Shown here piece by piece: positions 1 through 9,841 of a DNA stretch of 33,923 bases (positions are counted from its first letter, which is position 1; each line of letters starts with the position of its first letter). The stretch is from Bacteroidales bacterium. GTDB lineage: Bacteria; Bacteroidota; Bacteroidia; Bacteroidales; FEN-979. The stretch covers positions 1 to 33,923 of the forward strand of contig JAQWBQ010000041.1 in assembly GCA_028706295.1 (NCBI GenBank). Direction: 5' to 3'. The notes under the pieces were generated by a model that had not been told where the DNA came from, ran no database searches, and was given only the letters and a program-made list of their open reading frames with translations. The position numbers and the translations under genes were made by a program.

Positions 1-1164
1 ACAGGCATAGGGATCCCAGTTCAGGGTTATAGAATTACCCATTGGAGTGGCTGAAAGATTTTCGGGGGCAGGACCGATAACGAGGATGTTTATAGTCTTC
101 AGGGTAACCAGGTTCACCGGTTTCGCATTGTCCTGGGCTTTAAAAAAAAGCTGGTAGGCTTGGTTCCTTATATGGTCACAGACCGTGTTCCAGCGAAAAA
201 GTGACAACGTATGTCCATAACCAGAAGCAGGATTGGGCTCCAGGGTTGCAGGATTATTGTTTATGACCAGGGGTCCGCCCGTTCCTGAAAGCGTCACCGT
301 ATTGCTGTCGGAATCATACGCCCGTACCGGAAACCTCAGATTCTTTCCGGCTTCCACGCAGGTGTCGGCAACATCATAGATAACGGGAGGATGATTATTA
401 CATGCCACAACAATGATCTGCATATCGCGAAGGATGCTTCCGATCCTGATTCCGTTGCGCCATTCCTCAATCAGAATTGCAATATTATATTCGCCTTGTT
501 TTTGGGGACTATCCCATAAAAGATCACCGGTAACCGGATTCAGTGAGAGTTGATTGGAAGCCTGTGGAAATGAGTATCCGGAAATGACTTGTCCTCCGGC
601 TCCGCGGCAGGGCACCAGCCGGTATGAAAGGCTGTCACCATCGGCATCCCATGCTCCCGGATTGTGATAATAAGGTTGGTCGACACAGCCATTATCAATT
701 GGCGGAAGCAGCAGTACGGGTGAGTTGTTAAAGCCTCCGATAAAAGGACTGATCGTCAATTCGGAATAGATAAAAAGAGGTGTATTAACCGAATTGGGAA
801 TATTCAGGATCCCTCCGTTGCGGTTCGGATCTTCGCAGGAAATGATATAGGTGGATGGTCCCGGGAAACTGTGACGGCCGATATAAACATTGTAGGTAAT
901 ATCATTGGGGAGGTACTTTACAGTGTCGCGGTGAATCTCGCTGGTTTGCCCGTCGCCCCAGTCAATGGTGAGATATTCCCGGTAAGCATTGGCAGGGCTC
1001 GGCGTAAAGGTGTAAGAGATCAGCTTGATCTCGTAAGTCAGCTCTGAAATATGGCGGTATACGATCTCTGCAGCCCTTTGATGCGTGGCAGATGCAGAGA
1101 AGGGAGCCATCATCATAAAAAACCACAGTAAGGCAACCGGTAACAGGCCAAATCTTATCCGCAT
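1..1164 (-). CDS. Secreted PKD-type surface protein, N-terminal part (runs off the left edge)
   Basis: An open frame of 388 codons begins with ATG at 1164 and continues to base 1 without a stop, so the gene is cut by the window edge. Residues 1-26 form a signal peptide (basic start, long hydrophobic core, A-x-A end). Residues 30-135 contain a PKD-like fold with DWGDG at 68-72 and a PGPSTY turn near 101-106. Residues 155-260 hold the GDSLSYRLVPC block (176-186), followed by an Ig/cadherin-like segment (258-365) and the start of what looks like a fibronectin type III domain. This arrangement matches large Bacteroidota proteins usually annotated as having a gliding motility-associated (CHU) C-terminal domain and exported by the type IX system. 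That C-terminal domain is outside the window, so T9SS export is an inference. The gene is divergent from the rel gene. Confidence 0.85.
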   Translation of the reverse strand, partial: MRIRFGLLPVALLWFFMMMAPFSASATHQRAAEIVYRHISELTYEIKLISYTFTPSPANAYREYLTIDWGDGQTSEIHRDTVKYLPNDITYNVYIGRHSFPGPSTYIISCEDPNRNGGILNIPNSVNTPLFIYSELTISPFIGGFNNSPVLLLPPIDNGCVDQPYYHNPGAWDADGDSLSYRLVPCRGAGGQVISGYSFPQASNQLSLNPVTGDLLWDSPQKQGEYNIAILIEEWRNGIRIGSILRDMQIIVVACNNHPPVIYDVADTCVEAGKNLRFPVRAYDSDSNTVTLSGTGGPLVINNNPATLEPNPASGYGHTLSLFRWNTVCDHIRNQAYQLFFKAQDNAKPVNLVTLKTINILVIGPAPENLSATPMGNSITLNWDPYAC

Positions 1165-1192
1165 GACAGGGTCGAAGGACTGGTTATTTCGT

Positions 1193-1200
1193 CAAAAGTA
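1193..1200 (-). promoter_or_regulatory. Candidate -7 element for the surface-protein gene
   Basis: Read on the minus strand this is TACTTTTG, which fits the Bacteroidota TAnnTTTG element, 29 bases before the start codon at 1164. I see no clear TTTG at the expected distance upstream, so support is partial. Confidence 0.4.
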
Positions 1201-1367
1201 ATAATTTTCCGTATGTCAGGTTCCAGAGCACGATTCAATTATTTTCAATGGTCGGTTAATTCCGGTATGGTGCAAGAATGAAAACTCTGATAGGCTGATA
1301 GTTCTTTCGGATCTGAGTTTTCAGGATCCGGTATATTTTTTCTAACGATATTCTGCATGGTTACAGG

Positions 1368-1397
1368 TTGTCGTATGCTGTATTTCTCCTAACTTTG
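1368..1397 (+). promoter_or_regulatory. Bacteroidota-type promoter of the rel-fur-purA cluster
   Basis: TTG at 1368-1370, a 19-base spacer, then TAACTTTG at 1390-1397. This matches the Bacteroidota primary sigma pattern. Transcription would start near 1404 and give a leader of about 20 bases before the ATG at 1424. Confidence 0.65.
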
Positions 1398-1423
1398 CAC
1401 CGTATTGTGTAACTGCCCCGGAA

Positions 1424-3652
1424 ATGTATCTTCCCGATGTAGAAGTTGAAAAGAGTGAGATCATCAAACGCTACCGGAATCTTCTCAGAGTCTGGAAACC
1501 CCGAGCCCCTGCGGACAGGATCAGTGTAAAAAAAGCGTTCAAAATGGCTCTTGAGGCGCACAAAGATATGCGCCGCAAAAGTGGTGAACCCTATATTTAT
1601 CATCCCCTGAGCGTGGCAACAATTGCTGCCGGCGAAATCGGACTTGGTACGACCTCGGTGATCTGTGCGCTGTTACATGATGTAGTTGAGGACACGGAAT
1701 ACACGATTGAGGATATCAGGGGTTTATTTGGCGATAAAGTAGCTGCTATCATTGACGGGCTGACCAAAATCAAAGGAATTTTTGATCAGAAGTCGGTTTC
1801 GATCGGGGCCGAGAATTTTAAAAAGATCCTGCTGACCCTTTCTGATGATGTCCGGGTCATCTTGATCAAGCTGGCCGACCGGTTGCATAACATGCGAACG
1901 CTGGATGCACTCTCGCACGAAAAAAGAGTGAAAATATCCTCCGAAACCACATACCTGTATGCGCCTTTAGCCCACCGGCTTGGTTTACACGCGATCAAGA
2001 GTGAACTGGAAGACCTTGCATTAAAATATACCGAACCCGAAGTTTATGAAACCATCTCCCGGAAATTAAAAGAGACTGCAAAGGGTCGTTCCCGGTTCGT
2101 AAATAAGTTCATATATCCCATTAAGAAGGCGTTGACCCTGCAGGGATTTCGTTACACCATCCAGGCACGGGAAAAGTCGATTGCTGCAATCTGGCTTAAA
2201 ATGCAGAAGAAAGAGGTTCCTTTCGAGGAGGTTTACGACATCTTTGCCATCCGTATTGTAATTGATTCACCTGTTGAGAGTGAGAAATCGGATTGCTGGA
2301 AAGTGTATTCTGCAATCACTGATTTTTACCGACCGAACATGGACCGTCTCCGCGACTGGATCTCCATTCCTAAAGCCAATGGGTACGAGGCTTTGCATAC
2401 CACGGTGATGAGCCACACCGGTCAGTGGGTAGAGATCCAGATCCGATCAAAAAGAATGGATGAGGTTGCCGAGAAAGGGTATGCAGCCCACTGGAAATAC
2501 AAGGAATCGATGCATCTGAACAGCCGGCTCGACAATTGGCTGGATCGCATCAAGGAGATGATCGAGAGTCCGGACTCCGATGCCTTATCATTTATTGATG
2601 ATGTAAAGGGTTATTTTTTCCTGGAAGAGATTTCGGTCTTTACACCCCAGGGGGAACTGCGAACACTTCCGGCAAATTCGACCGTTCTCGATTTTGCATA
2701 TGCAATTCACAGTGAATTGGGAGATACCTGCATCGGGGCAAAAATTGATAAAAAATTAGCCCCGATCAATCAGAAACTGAAAAACGGGCAACAGGTTGAG
2801 ATTATAACATCCCGGAAACAATCGCCCAAGGAAGAATGGCTGTCCTATGTTGTAACAACCCGGGCAAAAACCAATATAAAGCTTGCTGTTCGGGGTGAGA
2901 AGAAAAAATTTGCAAAACCGGGGAAAGAGAAGCTGGCAAAGTGGTTCCTGCAGTGTGGAATTGAGTTCACCAATGAGACGATCAGGAAATTTCAGGCCTC
3001 GGTGAATTTCAACAGTTTCATTGATCTGTACTATGCTGCCTATCAGGATAAGATAGGATTCAAGGATGTAAAGATTTTCGGTACAGCCAGTTTTAACACC
3101 GGTTGGAAAACACCAGGCTCAGGTAAAACACCAGGTGCAAAACCAAGGATTGGAGCCGGTGCCGGCCAGACGGAAAAATTCCCGGTATTGCAGGGAATCC
3201 TGATTCCGGAAGAGGGACCCCAAGGACAAATCAGGTTTGATGTGGCTGAATGCTGCAATCCGATACCAGGTGATGAGGTGATCGGACTGATGAGTACACC
3301 GGAGAGTCCGCTGGTTCTTCACCGGACAAATTGTTCAAGGATTCATGAGCTCATTACCGTGTTCAACAATAAAATGGTCAGTATCAACTGGACCAACCGG
3401 GAATCGATCACCTTCCTTGCCGAGATCAAACTACTGGGACTTGACAAACTCGGACTCATCAATGAAATCACGAAAATCATGTCGAATGAATTGAACCTCA
3501 ATATAAAATCTTTGCGCATTGAAGCCATCAATGGAATAACAGAAGGAATTATATCCTTTTATGTGCACAATACTTCAAATATTGATGATGCAATGAATAA
3601 AATAATGGGGATTGACGGGATTACAAATGTAACGAGGATCAATAAAATTTAA
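1424..3652 (+). CDS. Bifunctional (p)ppGpp synthetase/hydrolase, Rel/SpoT family
   Basis: A full-length 742-residue long RSH enzyme that makes and degrades the stringent-response alarmones ppGpp and pppGpp in the cytoplasm. The hydrolase HD domain looks intact: H60, H85-D86 (LLHDVVEDT) and D151 (LADRLHN). The synthetase domain spans roughly 240-360, with R249-x-K251, D272 in YDIFAIR, the PKANGYEALHTT loop (316-327) and E337 in VEIQIRS. A TGS domain follows (402-462), then a zinc-finger region with C610-C611 and H633/C637, and a C-terminal ACT domain (about 662-742). Having both catalytic sites suggests a bifunctional enzyme. A Gly/Lys/Pro-rich low-complexity stretch (about 555-585) lies between the helical and zinc-finger regions. 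It is followed by fur and purA. The symbol is left empty because rel, relA and spoT are used inconsistently in this phylum. Confidence 0.95.
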   Translation: MYLPDVEVEKSEIIKRYRNLLRVWKPRAPADRISVKKAFKMALEAHKDMRRKSGEPYIYHPLSVATIAAGEIGLGTTSVICALLHDVVEDTEYTIEDIRGLFGDKVAAIIDGLTKIKGIFDQKSVSIGAENFKKILLTLSDDVRVILIKLADRLHNMRTLDALSHEKRVKISSETTYLYAPLAHRLGLHAIKSELEDLALKYTEPEVYETISRKLKETAKGRSRFVNKFIYPIKKALTLQGFRYTIQAREKSIAAIWLKMQKKEVPFEEVYDIFAIRIVIDSPVESEKSDCWKVYSAITDFYRPNMDRLRDWISIPKANGYEALHTTVMSHTGQWVEIQIRSKRMDEVAEKGYAAHWKYKESMHLNSRLDNWLDRIKEMIESPDSDALSFIDDVKGYFFLEEISVFTPQGELRTLPANSTVLDFAYAIHSELGDTCIGAKIDKKLAPINQKLKNGQQVEIITSRKQSPKEEWLSYVVTTRAKTNIKLAVRGEKKKFAKPGKEKLAKWFLQCGIEFTNETIRKFQASVNFNSFIDLYYAAYQDKIGFKDVKIFGTASFNTGWKTPGSGKTPGAKPRIGAGAGQTEKFPVLQGILIPEEGPQGQIRFDVAECCNPIPGDEVIGLMSTPESPLVLHRTNCSRIHELITVFNNKMVSINWTNRESITFLAEIKLLGLDKLGLINEITKIMSNELNLNIKSLRIEAINGITEGIISFYVHNTSNIDDAMNKIMGIDGITNVTRINKI

Positions 3653-3682
3653 AAATTTATCTTTATTTGTTCTAAATATTGA

Positions 3683-3690
3683 TAAATTTG
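3683..3690 (+). promoter_or_regulatory. Candidate -7 element before fur
   Basis: TAAATTTG matches the TAnnTTTG element and lies 24 bases before the fur start codon. The nearest upstream TTTG (3666-3669) is only 13 bases away, closer than usual, so this may be a weak or internal promoter within the rel-fur-purA cluster. Confidence 0.35.
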
Positions 3691-3714
3691 TAACTTTATC
3701 ACAAAATTCAAATT

Positions 3715-4167
3715 ATGATTAAAAAACAGTCGGATGATGTCCTTGACAATGCCCGGAAGATATTTACGGAATACCTTGAGCGTCACGGGCACCGTAAAAC
3801 TCCTGAGCGTTATACCATATTAAATGAGATCTTCGCTACAGAGGGGCATTTTGATATTGAGACCCTGTATATCAGGATGAAAAATCACAAGTACAGGGTC
3901 AGCCGTGCTACTTTGTACAATACCATTGAATTGCTATTGGACTGTGGTTTAGTCGCGAAGCATCAGTTCGGAACAAATTACGCGCAGTTTGAGAAGTCAA
4001 CCCTGCTCCGGCAACACGATCATTTTATTTTCGAAGATACCGGGGAGGTACTTGAATTCTATGATCCTTCCATTGAAAGTATCAAACTCAACGTGGAGAA
4101 GCAATTCGGGGTCAGGGTCACGCATTATGCACTGACTTTTTACGGTCAATCAAACTCCAAGAAATAA
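3715..4167 (+). CDS. fur: Fur-family transcriptional regulator lacking structural-zinc cysteines
   Basis: A 150-residue Fur/PerR-superfamily repressor. Residues 12-85 form the winged helix, including [11 protein letters not shown] (26-36), the GHFDIETLY block (44-52) and [14 protein letters not shown] (61-74), which carries the recognition helix. Residues 86-150 form the dimerisation/metal domain with H101 and H103 (HDH) and H137. The usual CxxC after HDH is absent: the segment reads [10 protein letters not shown], with F106 and T109 in the cysteine positions, and the C-terminus ends YGQSNSKK where many homologues have a second Cys pair. The only cysteine is C77. The structural zinc site therefore seems lost, while the regulatory-site histidines remain. 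It sits 62 bases after rel and 8 bases before purA, suggesting co-transcription. Whether it senses iron, peroxide or another signal cannot be told from the sequence. Confidence 0.9.
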   Translation: MIKKQSDDVLDNARKIFTEYLERHGHRKTPERYTILNEIFATEGHFDIETLYIRMKNHKYRVSRATLYNTIELLLDCGLVAKHQFGTNYAQFEKSTLLRQHDHFIFEDTGEVLEFYDPSIESIKLNVEKQFGVRVTHYALTFYGQSNSKK

Positions 4168-4175
4168 CGCCTCCT

Positions 4176-5474
4176 ATGAAGATTGATGTTATTCTTGGGC
4201 TTCAGTGGGGAGATGAAGGTAAAGGCAAAATTGTAGATGTTTTAACTCCCCGATATGATATTATTGCCCGATTTCAGGGAGGACCCAATGCAGGTCATAC
4301 CATTATAATCAATGGTGTTAAACATGTATTACACACAATACCATCCGGAATTTTCAGACCGGAGAAAACCAATTTGATCGGGAATGGTGTGATCATTGAT
4401 CCATTTATTTTATTTCAGGAGGTGGATGCATTACATCGTGCCGGATTGACGCCAGAGGAAAATCTCCTTATTTCCGAGCGGGCGCACCTGATACTCCCGA
4501 CCCATAGGCTTCTAGATGCTGCGCTTGAGTGGCAAAAAGGCATAGGCAGGATCGGATCGACGTTAAAAGGGATCGGTCCGGCATATACCGACAAATACGG
4601 TAGAAATGGCCTGAGGGTAGGCAATATTTTTCAGGAGCGGTTTGAGGCAAGCTACAATCAGCTTAAAGAGCGCCATCTGGAACAGATCCGTGCTGCCGGA
4701 TTTGATTTTACTGCGCATTTGCTTGACGGATTACACCATGAAGAATATGAAAAGCGGTGGTTTGAATCAATTCAAAGGCTTCGCAAACTTCGGGTGATCC
4801 CGGGCGAACAGTTTATCAATAACAGTCTTGACCACGGAAAGTCGGTCCTTGCTGAAGGGGCTCAGGGGACAATGCTCGATGTCGATTTCGGTTCTTATCC
4901 GTATGTCACCAGTTCAAACACGATCACTGCAGGAGTATGTTCCGGGCTTGGCGTTTCTCCGCACCGGATCGGAAAAGTTTTTGGTGTTTTCAAGGCTTAT
5001 TGCACCCGAGTCGGCAGCGGTCCTTTTCCCACTGAACTTCAGGATGCCCAGGGCGACAAGCTGAGAGTAGGAGGAAATGAATTTGGTTCCACGACCGGCC
5101 GACCCAGAAGGTGCGGATGGATTGACATTCCGGCCCTTAAATATTCGATCATGCTGAATGGGATTGACAGCCTAATCATGATGAAAACAGATGTCCTTAA
5201 TGATTTCGCTGAAATTAAAATAGCCACTGCCTACCGGAATAACGGGTTGGTTACCGACCGTTTCCCGTTCGATATGGAGGCGGAACCTTTTGAACCATTC
5301 TATGTTACCTTGCCCGGATGGAACACTTCTCTGGATTCGACAACATGTCTTGAAGAGGCTCCGCAAGCGCTTGTTCAATATATCCGGTTCATTGAGCAGG
5401 AGGTCAACCTTCCTGTTGACATGATCTCCGTGGGTCCGGACCGTTCGCAGGTCTTCTGCCGAAAATCCGGATAG
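4176..5474 (+). CDS. purA: Adenylosuccinate synthetase
   Basis: A 432-residue enzyme that uses GTP to join IMP and aspartate into adenylosuccinate, the first committed step to AMP. The GLQWGDEGKGK loop (8-18) carries catalytic D13, and GGPNAGHT (35-42) carries catalytic H41. Further family blocks are GSTLKGIGPAYTDK, LAEGAQGTMLDVDFGSYP, TSSNT and STTGRPRRCGWID. Length and motifs are normal for the family. The start lies 8 bases after the fur stop codon, so translation is probably coupled to fur. In other bacteria PurA is a direct target of ppGpp inhibition, which makes its place downstream of the alarmone enzyme suggestive. It converges with infB across a 42-base gap. Confidence 0.97.
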   Translation: MKIDVILGLQWGDEGKGKIVDVLTPRYDIIARFQGGPNAGHTIIINGVKHVLHTIPSGIFRPEKTNLIGNGVIIDPFILFQEVDALHRAGLTPEENLLISERAHLILPTHRLLDAALEWQKGIGRIGSTLKGIGPAYTDKYGRNGLRVGNIFQERFEASYNQLKERHLEQIRAAGFDFTAHLLDGLHHEEYEKRWFESIQRLRKLRVIPGEQFINNSLDHGKSVLAEGAQGTMLDVDFGSYPYVTSSNTITAGVCSGLGVSPHRIGKVFGVFKAYCTRVGSGPFPTELQDAQGDKLRVGGNEFGSTTGRPRRCGWIDIPALKYSIMLNGIDSLIMMKTDVLNDFAEIKIATAYRNNGLVTDRFPFDMEAEPFEPFYVTLPGWNTSLDSTTCLEEAPQALVQYIRFIEQEVNLPVDMISVGPDRSQVFCRKSG

Positions 5475-5485
5475 AAATTCCGGAT
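5462..5485 (-). terminator. Weak terminator-like hairpin after infB
   Basis: ATCCGGA (5465-5471) pairs with TCCGGAT (5479-5485) around a 7-base loop. Read on the minus strand a short T-rich stretch follows. It lies 32 bases beyond the infB stop codon and overlaps the purA stop codon. The stem is short and the T-tract weak. Confidence 0.3.
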
Positions 5486-5516
5486 CAGAATGAAAATGGA
5501 AATGGAAAAGAAAAGG

Positions 5517-8500
5517 TTATAATTTCCTCTTTATTTCGATCTGTTCATAACCTTCGATGATATCCCCAATCTTGATATCGTTGTAATTTTCTATGTTCAG
5601 TCCGCATTCATAGCCCGACAGCACTTCCTTAACATCTTCCTTGAAACGTTTCAGTGATCCAAGTAATCCGGTATAAACGACGATACCGTCGCGGATAACC
5701 CGGATCTTGGTGTTTCGGGTCACTTTCCCATCGAGAACCATACAACCGGCGACTGAGCCAACTTTGGTAATCTTGAACACTTCGCGAACCTCGATGTTGC
5801 AGGTGATTTTTTCTTCAATATCGGGTGAAAGCATACCTTCAATAGCCGCTTTGATCTCTTCGATAGCCTGGTATATGATCGAATACAAGCGGATGTCGAT
5901 TTGCTCGGCCTCAGCCAGTTTCCGGGCGCTCACGGAGGGGCGTACCTGGAAGCCGACGATCACAGCATTTGATGCTGATGCAAGAAGCACGTCGGATTCG
6001 GTTATGGCGCCAACTGATTTGTGAATGACGTTGACCATTACCTCCTGGGTAGAAAGTTTAAGTAATGAATCAGATAAAGCTTCGACCGATCCGTCGACAT
6101 CCCCTTTGACAATAATGTTAAGCTCTTTGAAATCGCCAATGGCAATTCTGCGTCCGATCTCATCGAGCGTTATATGTTTCTGGGTTCGCAGTCCCTGTTC
6201 CCGTTGAAGTTGAAGACGTTTCGTAGCAATGGATTTTGATTCTTTCTCATCGGTCATCACGTTAAAACCGTCGCCGGCCTGCGGGGCGCCATTCAGTCCC
6301 AGCATCAGGAATGGCTGGGAGGGTCCTGCCTGCCGGATCGGTATATTTCGTTCATTGTACATTGCTTTTACTTTACCAAAGGTTGCGCCGGCTAAAACGA
6401 TGTCGCCGATGCGCAGGGTACCATTCAGTACCAGGAGTTTTGCAACGTAACCCCGGCCTTTGTCGAGCGAAGACTCAATGACCGTACCGGTAGCCAGCCG
6501 GGACGGGTTTGCTTTCAGGTTCAGGATTTCAGCTTCCAACAGTACTTTTTCGAGAAGCAAATCGATATTCGTTCCCGTTTTCGCGGAGATTTCCTGGGTC
6601 TGGTATTTTCCGCCCCATTCCTCAACCAGGATATTCATTTTAGAGAGTTCTTCCCTGATTTTATCGGGGTTGGCATTCGGTTTATCCATTTTATTGAATG
6701 CGAATACAATGGGGACACCTGCTGCCAATGCGTGATTGATGGCTTCACGTGTTTGCGGCATCACATTTTCATCGGATGCAATCACGATAATGGCCACGTC
6801 GGTAACGCTGGCACCACGGGCGCGCATGGCCGTAAAAGCTTCGTGGCCCGGAGTATCGAGAAATGTTATTTTTTTGCCATTTTCGAGTTGAACTTCGTAG
6901 GCGCCGATATGCTGCGTGATACCACCTGCTTCACCCGCAACCACGTTGGTACTGCGAATAAAGTCGAGCAATTTAGTTTTTCCGTGGTCCACATGTCCCA
7001 TAACCGTTACAATGGGAGGTCTTTCCTTCAGATCCTCGGGATTGTCAGGTTCGTTCTGTCTGATGGCTTCCTGGACCTCAACACTGACGAATTCAACTTT
7101 AAATCCAAATTCTTCTGCCACCAGTGTAAGGGTTTCGGCATCTAATCGTTGGTTAATCGAAACGAACATGCCAAGGGCCATACAGGTAGAAATTACATCC
7201 GTCACCGGAATATTCAGCATGGATGCAAGTTCGTTGGCGGTGACAAATTCCGTGACTTTAATCACATGTCTGCCTTCTTCCCTGCGTTCCATCTCTTCGT
7301 GCAGTTGCTGGTTTGCAGCTTCACGTTTTGCCTTACGGTACTTGGATGCTTTCGATTTTCCGGTCGGAGAGAGGCGGGCCAGGGTCTCTTTAATTTGTTT
7401 TTCAATATCTTCGGTCGTGACCTCGGGTTTCTGGATCTCCTTGTGATATTTCTTATCCTTTGCGGTTGAAGGCCTTTGTGTATAGACATGCTGGGCGTCC
7501 TGATCAGCAGGAACTCCCTCTTCGCCCTGTCTTTTTATACGTTTACGTTTCTTTTTCTTTGATTTGATTGTTTCATCTGAAGAAGATGCAACGGGTTGAG
7601 GTTTTTTCTTCTCAAACTTTTTGGGTTCGGGTAAAACAATGGATCCCAGGATCGTTGGTCCTTCAAGTTTGATTCTTTCGGTGGGGATGAAATTCGCCTC
7701 CTGTACGGGTTCGACGGTTTCGGGGGTCGGAGCGATTTCAGGGACTTCCTCCGGTGCAGTAACAGGTTCCTGAGGTTGTTCAACAACGGTTGGTGTGACA
7801 GGTGCAGGGATTTCTTCTTCGGTGGTTTCTTTTTCAGGAACCGGTTTTTCTTTTGATTTTGAAGTGGATTTTCTGGCAGGCTTCTTTTCAAAAGCGCCCA
7901 AGTCAATTTTACCGAGAATTTTGATGTCGGTCTGTTGTTTTATGTCCTGATCGGCTTCGTCGGATACCTTTTTAGCTTTTACCGGTTCTTCTGCAGCCGG
8001 CAATATTTCGGGTTCAGGTTCGGCTTTGTGCTTTTCCCTGGCTTTGGCTTCTTTCGTTGCCTTTTCATCGTGAACCGGTTCCACAGGTACGGTGATGCCT
8101 GGTTTTTCTTCAGGTTCCGGTCTGGGTTCAGGGGCAACAGGTGATTCTTGAGGTGGAATGGGTTCGGGAAGAGGCACTTCGGTTTTTTTCTCCTCTTTGG
8201 GTTGTTCCCTGACCACAGTTTCTTTCAGTTTTTTCGAGATATCTGCCTGCTTCTTCTCAAATTCGATTGAAACATTTTTAATAAACAGCTCATCAAGTTC
8301 CTTTTCACGATCCTTTGAGGCTGACTTTTTATCTTCGATGGTAATGGTTTCATGGGTAGTAAACTGTAACCCGATTTTTTTTGCCTCTTCTTTAACATGT
8401 TTTTCAGACGCAAATTCCTTCATCAGGGCAGTGTACATTTCCGGCGTTAGCTTGGCATTGGGATCCATCTCAACCGGAAATCCTTTTTTAACCAGGAAAT

Positions 8501-8576
8501 CCACAACGGTCTTCATCCCGATGTTGAATTCACGCGCGGCTTTGCTTAACCTTGTCGTTGTTAGGCCTTCATTCAT
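5517..8576 (-). CDS. infB: Translation initiation factor IF-2
   Basis: A 1019-residue GTPase that places initiator fMet-tRNA on the 30S subunit and promotes subunit joining. The first 70 residues form an IF2N domain ([18 protein letters not shown]). Residues of about 90-420 are a low-complexity Pro/Glu/Lys-rich linker, typical of Bacteroidota IF2 and the reason for its length. The G domain starts near 522 with GHVDHGKT (527-534), followed by the [10 protein letters not shown] switch, the DTPGHEAF motif, NKMD and SAKTG. The remaining residues make up domains II, III and IV. It is the last gene of rimP-nusA-infB, starting 19 bases after nusA. Long frames on the other strand here are by-products of the biased linker and conserved G domain. 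Confidence 0.97.
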   Translation of the reverse strand: MNEGLTTTRLSKAAREFNIGMKTVVDFLVKKGFPVEMDPNAKLTPEMYTALMKEFASEKHVKEEAKKIGLQFTTHETITIEDKKSASKDREKELDELFIKNVSIEFEKKQADISKKLKETVVREQPKEEKKTEVPLPEPIPPQESPVAPEPRPEPEEKPGITVPVEPVHDEKATKEAKAREKHKAEPEPEILPAAEEPVKAKKVSDEADQDIKQQTDIKILGKIDLGAFEKKPARKSTSKSKEKPVPEKETTEEEIPAPVTPTVVEQPQEPVTAPEEVPEIAPTPETVEPVQEANFIPTERIKLEGPTILGSIVLPEPKKFEKKKPQPVASSSDETIKSKKKKRKRIKRQGEEGVPADQDAQHVYTQRPSTAKDKKYHKEIQKPEVTTEDIEKQIKETLARLSPTGKSKASKYRKAKREAANQQLHEEMERREEGRHVIKVTEFVTANELASMLNIPVTDVISTCMALGMFVSINQRLDAETLTLVAEEFGFKVEFVSVEVQEAIRQNEPDNPEDLKERPPIVTVMGHVDHGKTKLLDFIRSTNVVAGEAGGITQHIGAYEVQLENGKKITFLDTPGHEAFTAMRARGASVTDVAIIVIASDENVMPQTREAINHALAAGVPIVFAFNKMDKPNANPDKIREELSKMNILVEEWGGKYQTQEISAKTGTNIDLLLEKVLLEAEILNLKANPSRLATGTVIESSLDKGRGYVAKLLVLNGTLRIGDIVLAGATFGKVKAMYNERNIPIRQAGPSQPFLMLGLNGAPQAGDGFNVMTDEKESKSIATKRLQLQREQGLRTQKHITLDEIGRRIAIGDFKELNIIVKGDVDGSVEALSDSLLKLSTQEVMVNVIHKSVGAITESDVLLASASNAVIVGFQVRPSVSARKLAEAEQIDIRLYSIIYQAIEEIKAAIEGMLSPDIEEKITCNIEVREVFKITKVGSVAGCMVLDGKVTRNTKIRVIRDGIVVYTGLLGSLKRFKEDVKEVLSGYECGLNIENYNDIKIGDIIEGYEQIEIKRKL

Positions 8577-8595
8577 TGGGCAAAATTAAAATTAA

Positions 8596-9831
8596 TTATT
8601 CAAACTCCGCTTTTAATATGCGGACAACTTCATTGATGGTCTCTTCTTCCAGGTCGGTGCGTTTTACCAATTCTTCGACCGGCAGGTCAAGAACGCTTTT
8701 CGCGGTATCGCACCCGATTGTTTTCAATTCATCAATGATCCACTGATCGATCTCATCAGAGAATTCCTGGAGGTCTACGTCTTCATTATCAACATCGGTG
8801 TCGCGGTACACATCAATTTCATAACCGGTAAGCTTTCCGGCAAGTTTGATGTTGAATCCGCCTTTTCCGATGGCCAGTGAAACCTGGTCAGGTTTCATGT
8901 AAACATCGGCACGTTTTTCCTCTTCAACGATTACGATCGAGGTGACTTTAGCCGGACTGAGTGCCCGTTGAATAAAAAGTGAAGGATTGGTAGTGAAATT
9001 GATGACGTCGATGTTTTCATTCTTCAATTCTCTGACAATGCCATGGATCCGGCTGCCCTTCATTCCCACGCATGCTCCGACCGGGTCGATCCGGTCATCA
9101 TACGATTCAACAGCGATCTTCGCCCTTTCACCAGGAACCCGTACAATTTTCTTGATATTGATAAGGCCGTCATATACTTCCGGGACCTCTGATTCGAACA
9201 ACCGCTCCAGAAATGATTCGGAGGTGCGGGAGAGGATAATGATCGGATTGTTGTTTTTCATCTCGACCCGGGACACCACGGCCCTGATCGAATCGCCTTT
9301 CCGGTAGAAATCGGTCGGGATTTGCTCTGATTTAGGTAAAATGAGTTCAATGCCTTCATCATCGAGTACCAGAATCTCTTTTTTCCATACCTGATAGACT
9401 TCTCCGGTGATGATTTCTCCAATTTTTTCGCGATATTTTGTATAGATATTGTTCTTTTCGTACTCCTGAATTTTGGAAATCAGATTTTGCCTGATGGCAA
9501 GGATCTCTCTTCTTCCGAAGCTGCCCAGTTTGATTTCCTCCGAGAGTTCTTCCCCAACTTCAAAATCGGGTTCGATCTTAATTGCTTCTGAGAGAGGGAC
9601 CTGGGTGTTTTCATCCTCCACCGTGCCGTCTTCAACGATGGTCCGTGACCTGAAAATTTCGAGGTCTCCCTTGTCAATATTGACGATGATATCGAAATTA
9701 TCGGCCGATCCGAACCTTTTCGTCAGCATATGCCTGAAAACATCCTCAAGGATGCGCATCATGGTTTCCCGGTCGATATTTTTGAATTCTTTAAATTCGG
9801 AAAAGGTTTCGACTAAATTCAGCTGTTCCAT
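8596..9831 (-). CDS. nusA: Transcription elongation/termination factor NusA
   Basis: A 411-residue RNA-polymerase-associated factor that affects pausing, termination and antitermination. An N-terminal RNAP-binding domain (about 1-125) is followed by an S1 domain (about 130-200) and two KH domains with GMKGSRIHGIVREL and IGKGGFNIKLAGKLTG. A short C-terminal region has a helix-hairpin-like segment (LDLPVEELVKRTDLEEETI). The second acidic repeat of E. coli NusA is absent, as in most non-gammaproteobacterial NusA. It begins 10 bases after the rimP stop codon. In E. coli NusA represses its own operon, which is relevant to the leader hairpin upstream of rimP here. Confidence 0.96.
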   Translation of the reverse strand: MEQLNLVETFSEFKEFKNIDRETMMRILEDVFRHMLTKRFGSADNFDIIVNIDKGDLEIFRSRTIVEDGTVEDENTQVPLSEAIKIEPDFEVGEELSEEIKLGSFGRREILAIRQNLISKIQEYEKNNIYTKYREKIGEIITGEVYQVWKKEILVLDDEGIELILPKSEQIPTDFYRKGDSIRAVVSRVEMKNNNPIIILSRTSESFLERLFESEVPEVYDGLINIKKIVRVPGERAKIAVESYDDRIDPVGACVGMKGSRIHGIVRELKNENIDVINFTTNPSLFIQRALSPAKVTSIVIVEEEKRADVYMKPDQVSLAIGKGGFNIKLAGKLTGYEIDVYRDTDVDNEDVDLQEFSDEIDQWIIDELKTIGCDTAKSVLDLPVEELVKRTDLEEETINEVVRILKAEFE

Positions 9832-9841
9832 TGCTTGTGTT

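Noticed and set aside
6732-7469. Long open frames on the + strand inside infB
   Set aside because: They lie opposite the conserved linker and G domain of IF2, show no family resemblance or start context, and are explained by the coding bias of infB.
7535-8413. Lys/Pro/Ser-rich frames overlapping infB on the same strand
   Set aside because: They are shifted readings of the repetitive Pro/Glu/Lys linker of IF2; the IF2 frame is continuous and complete.
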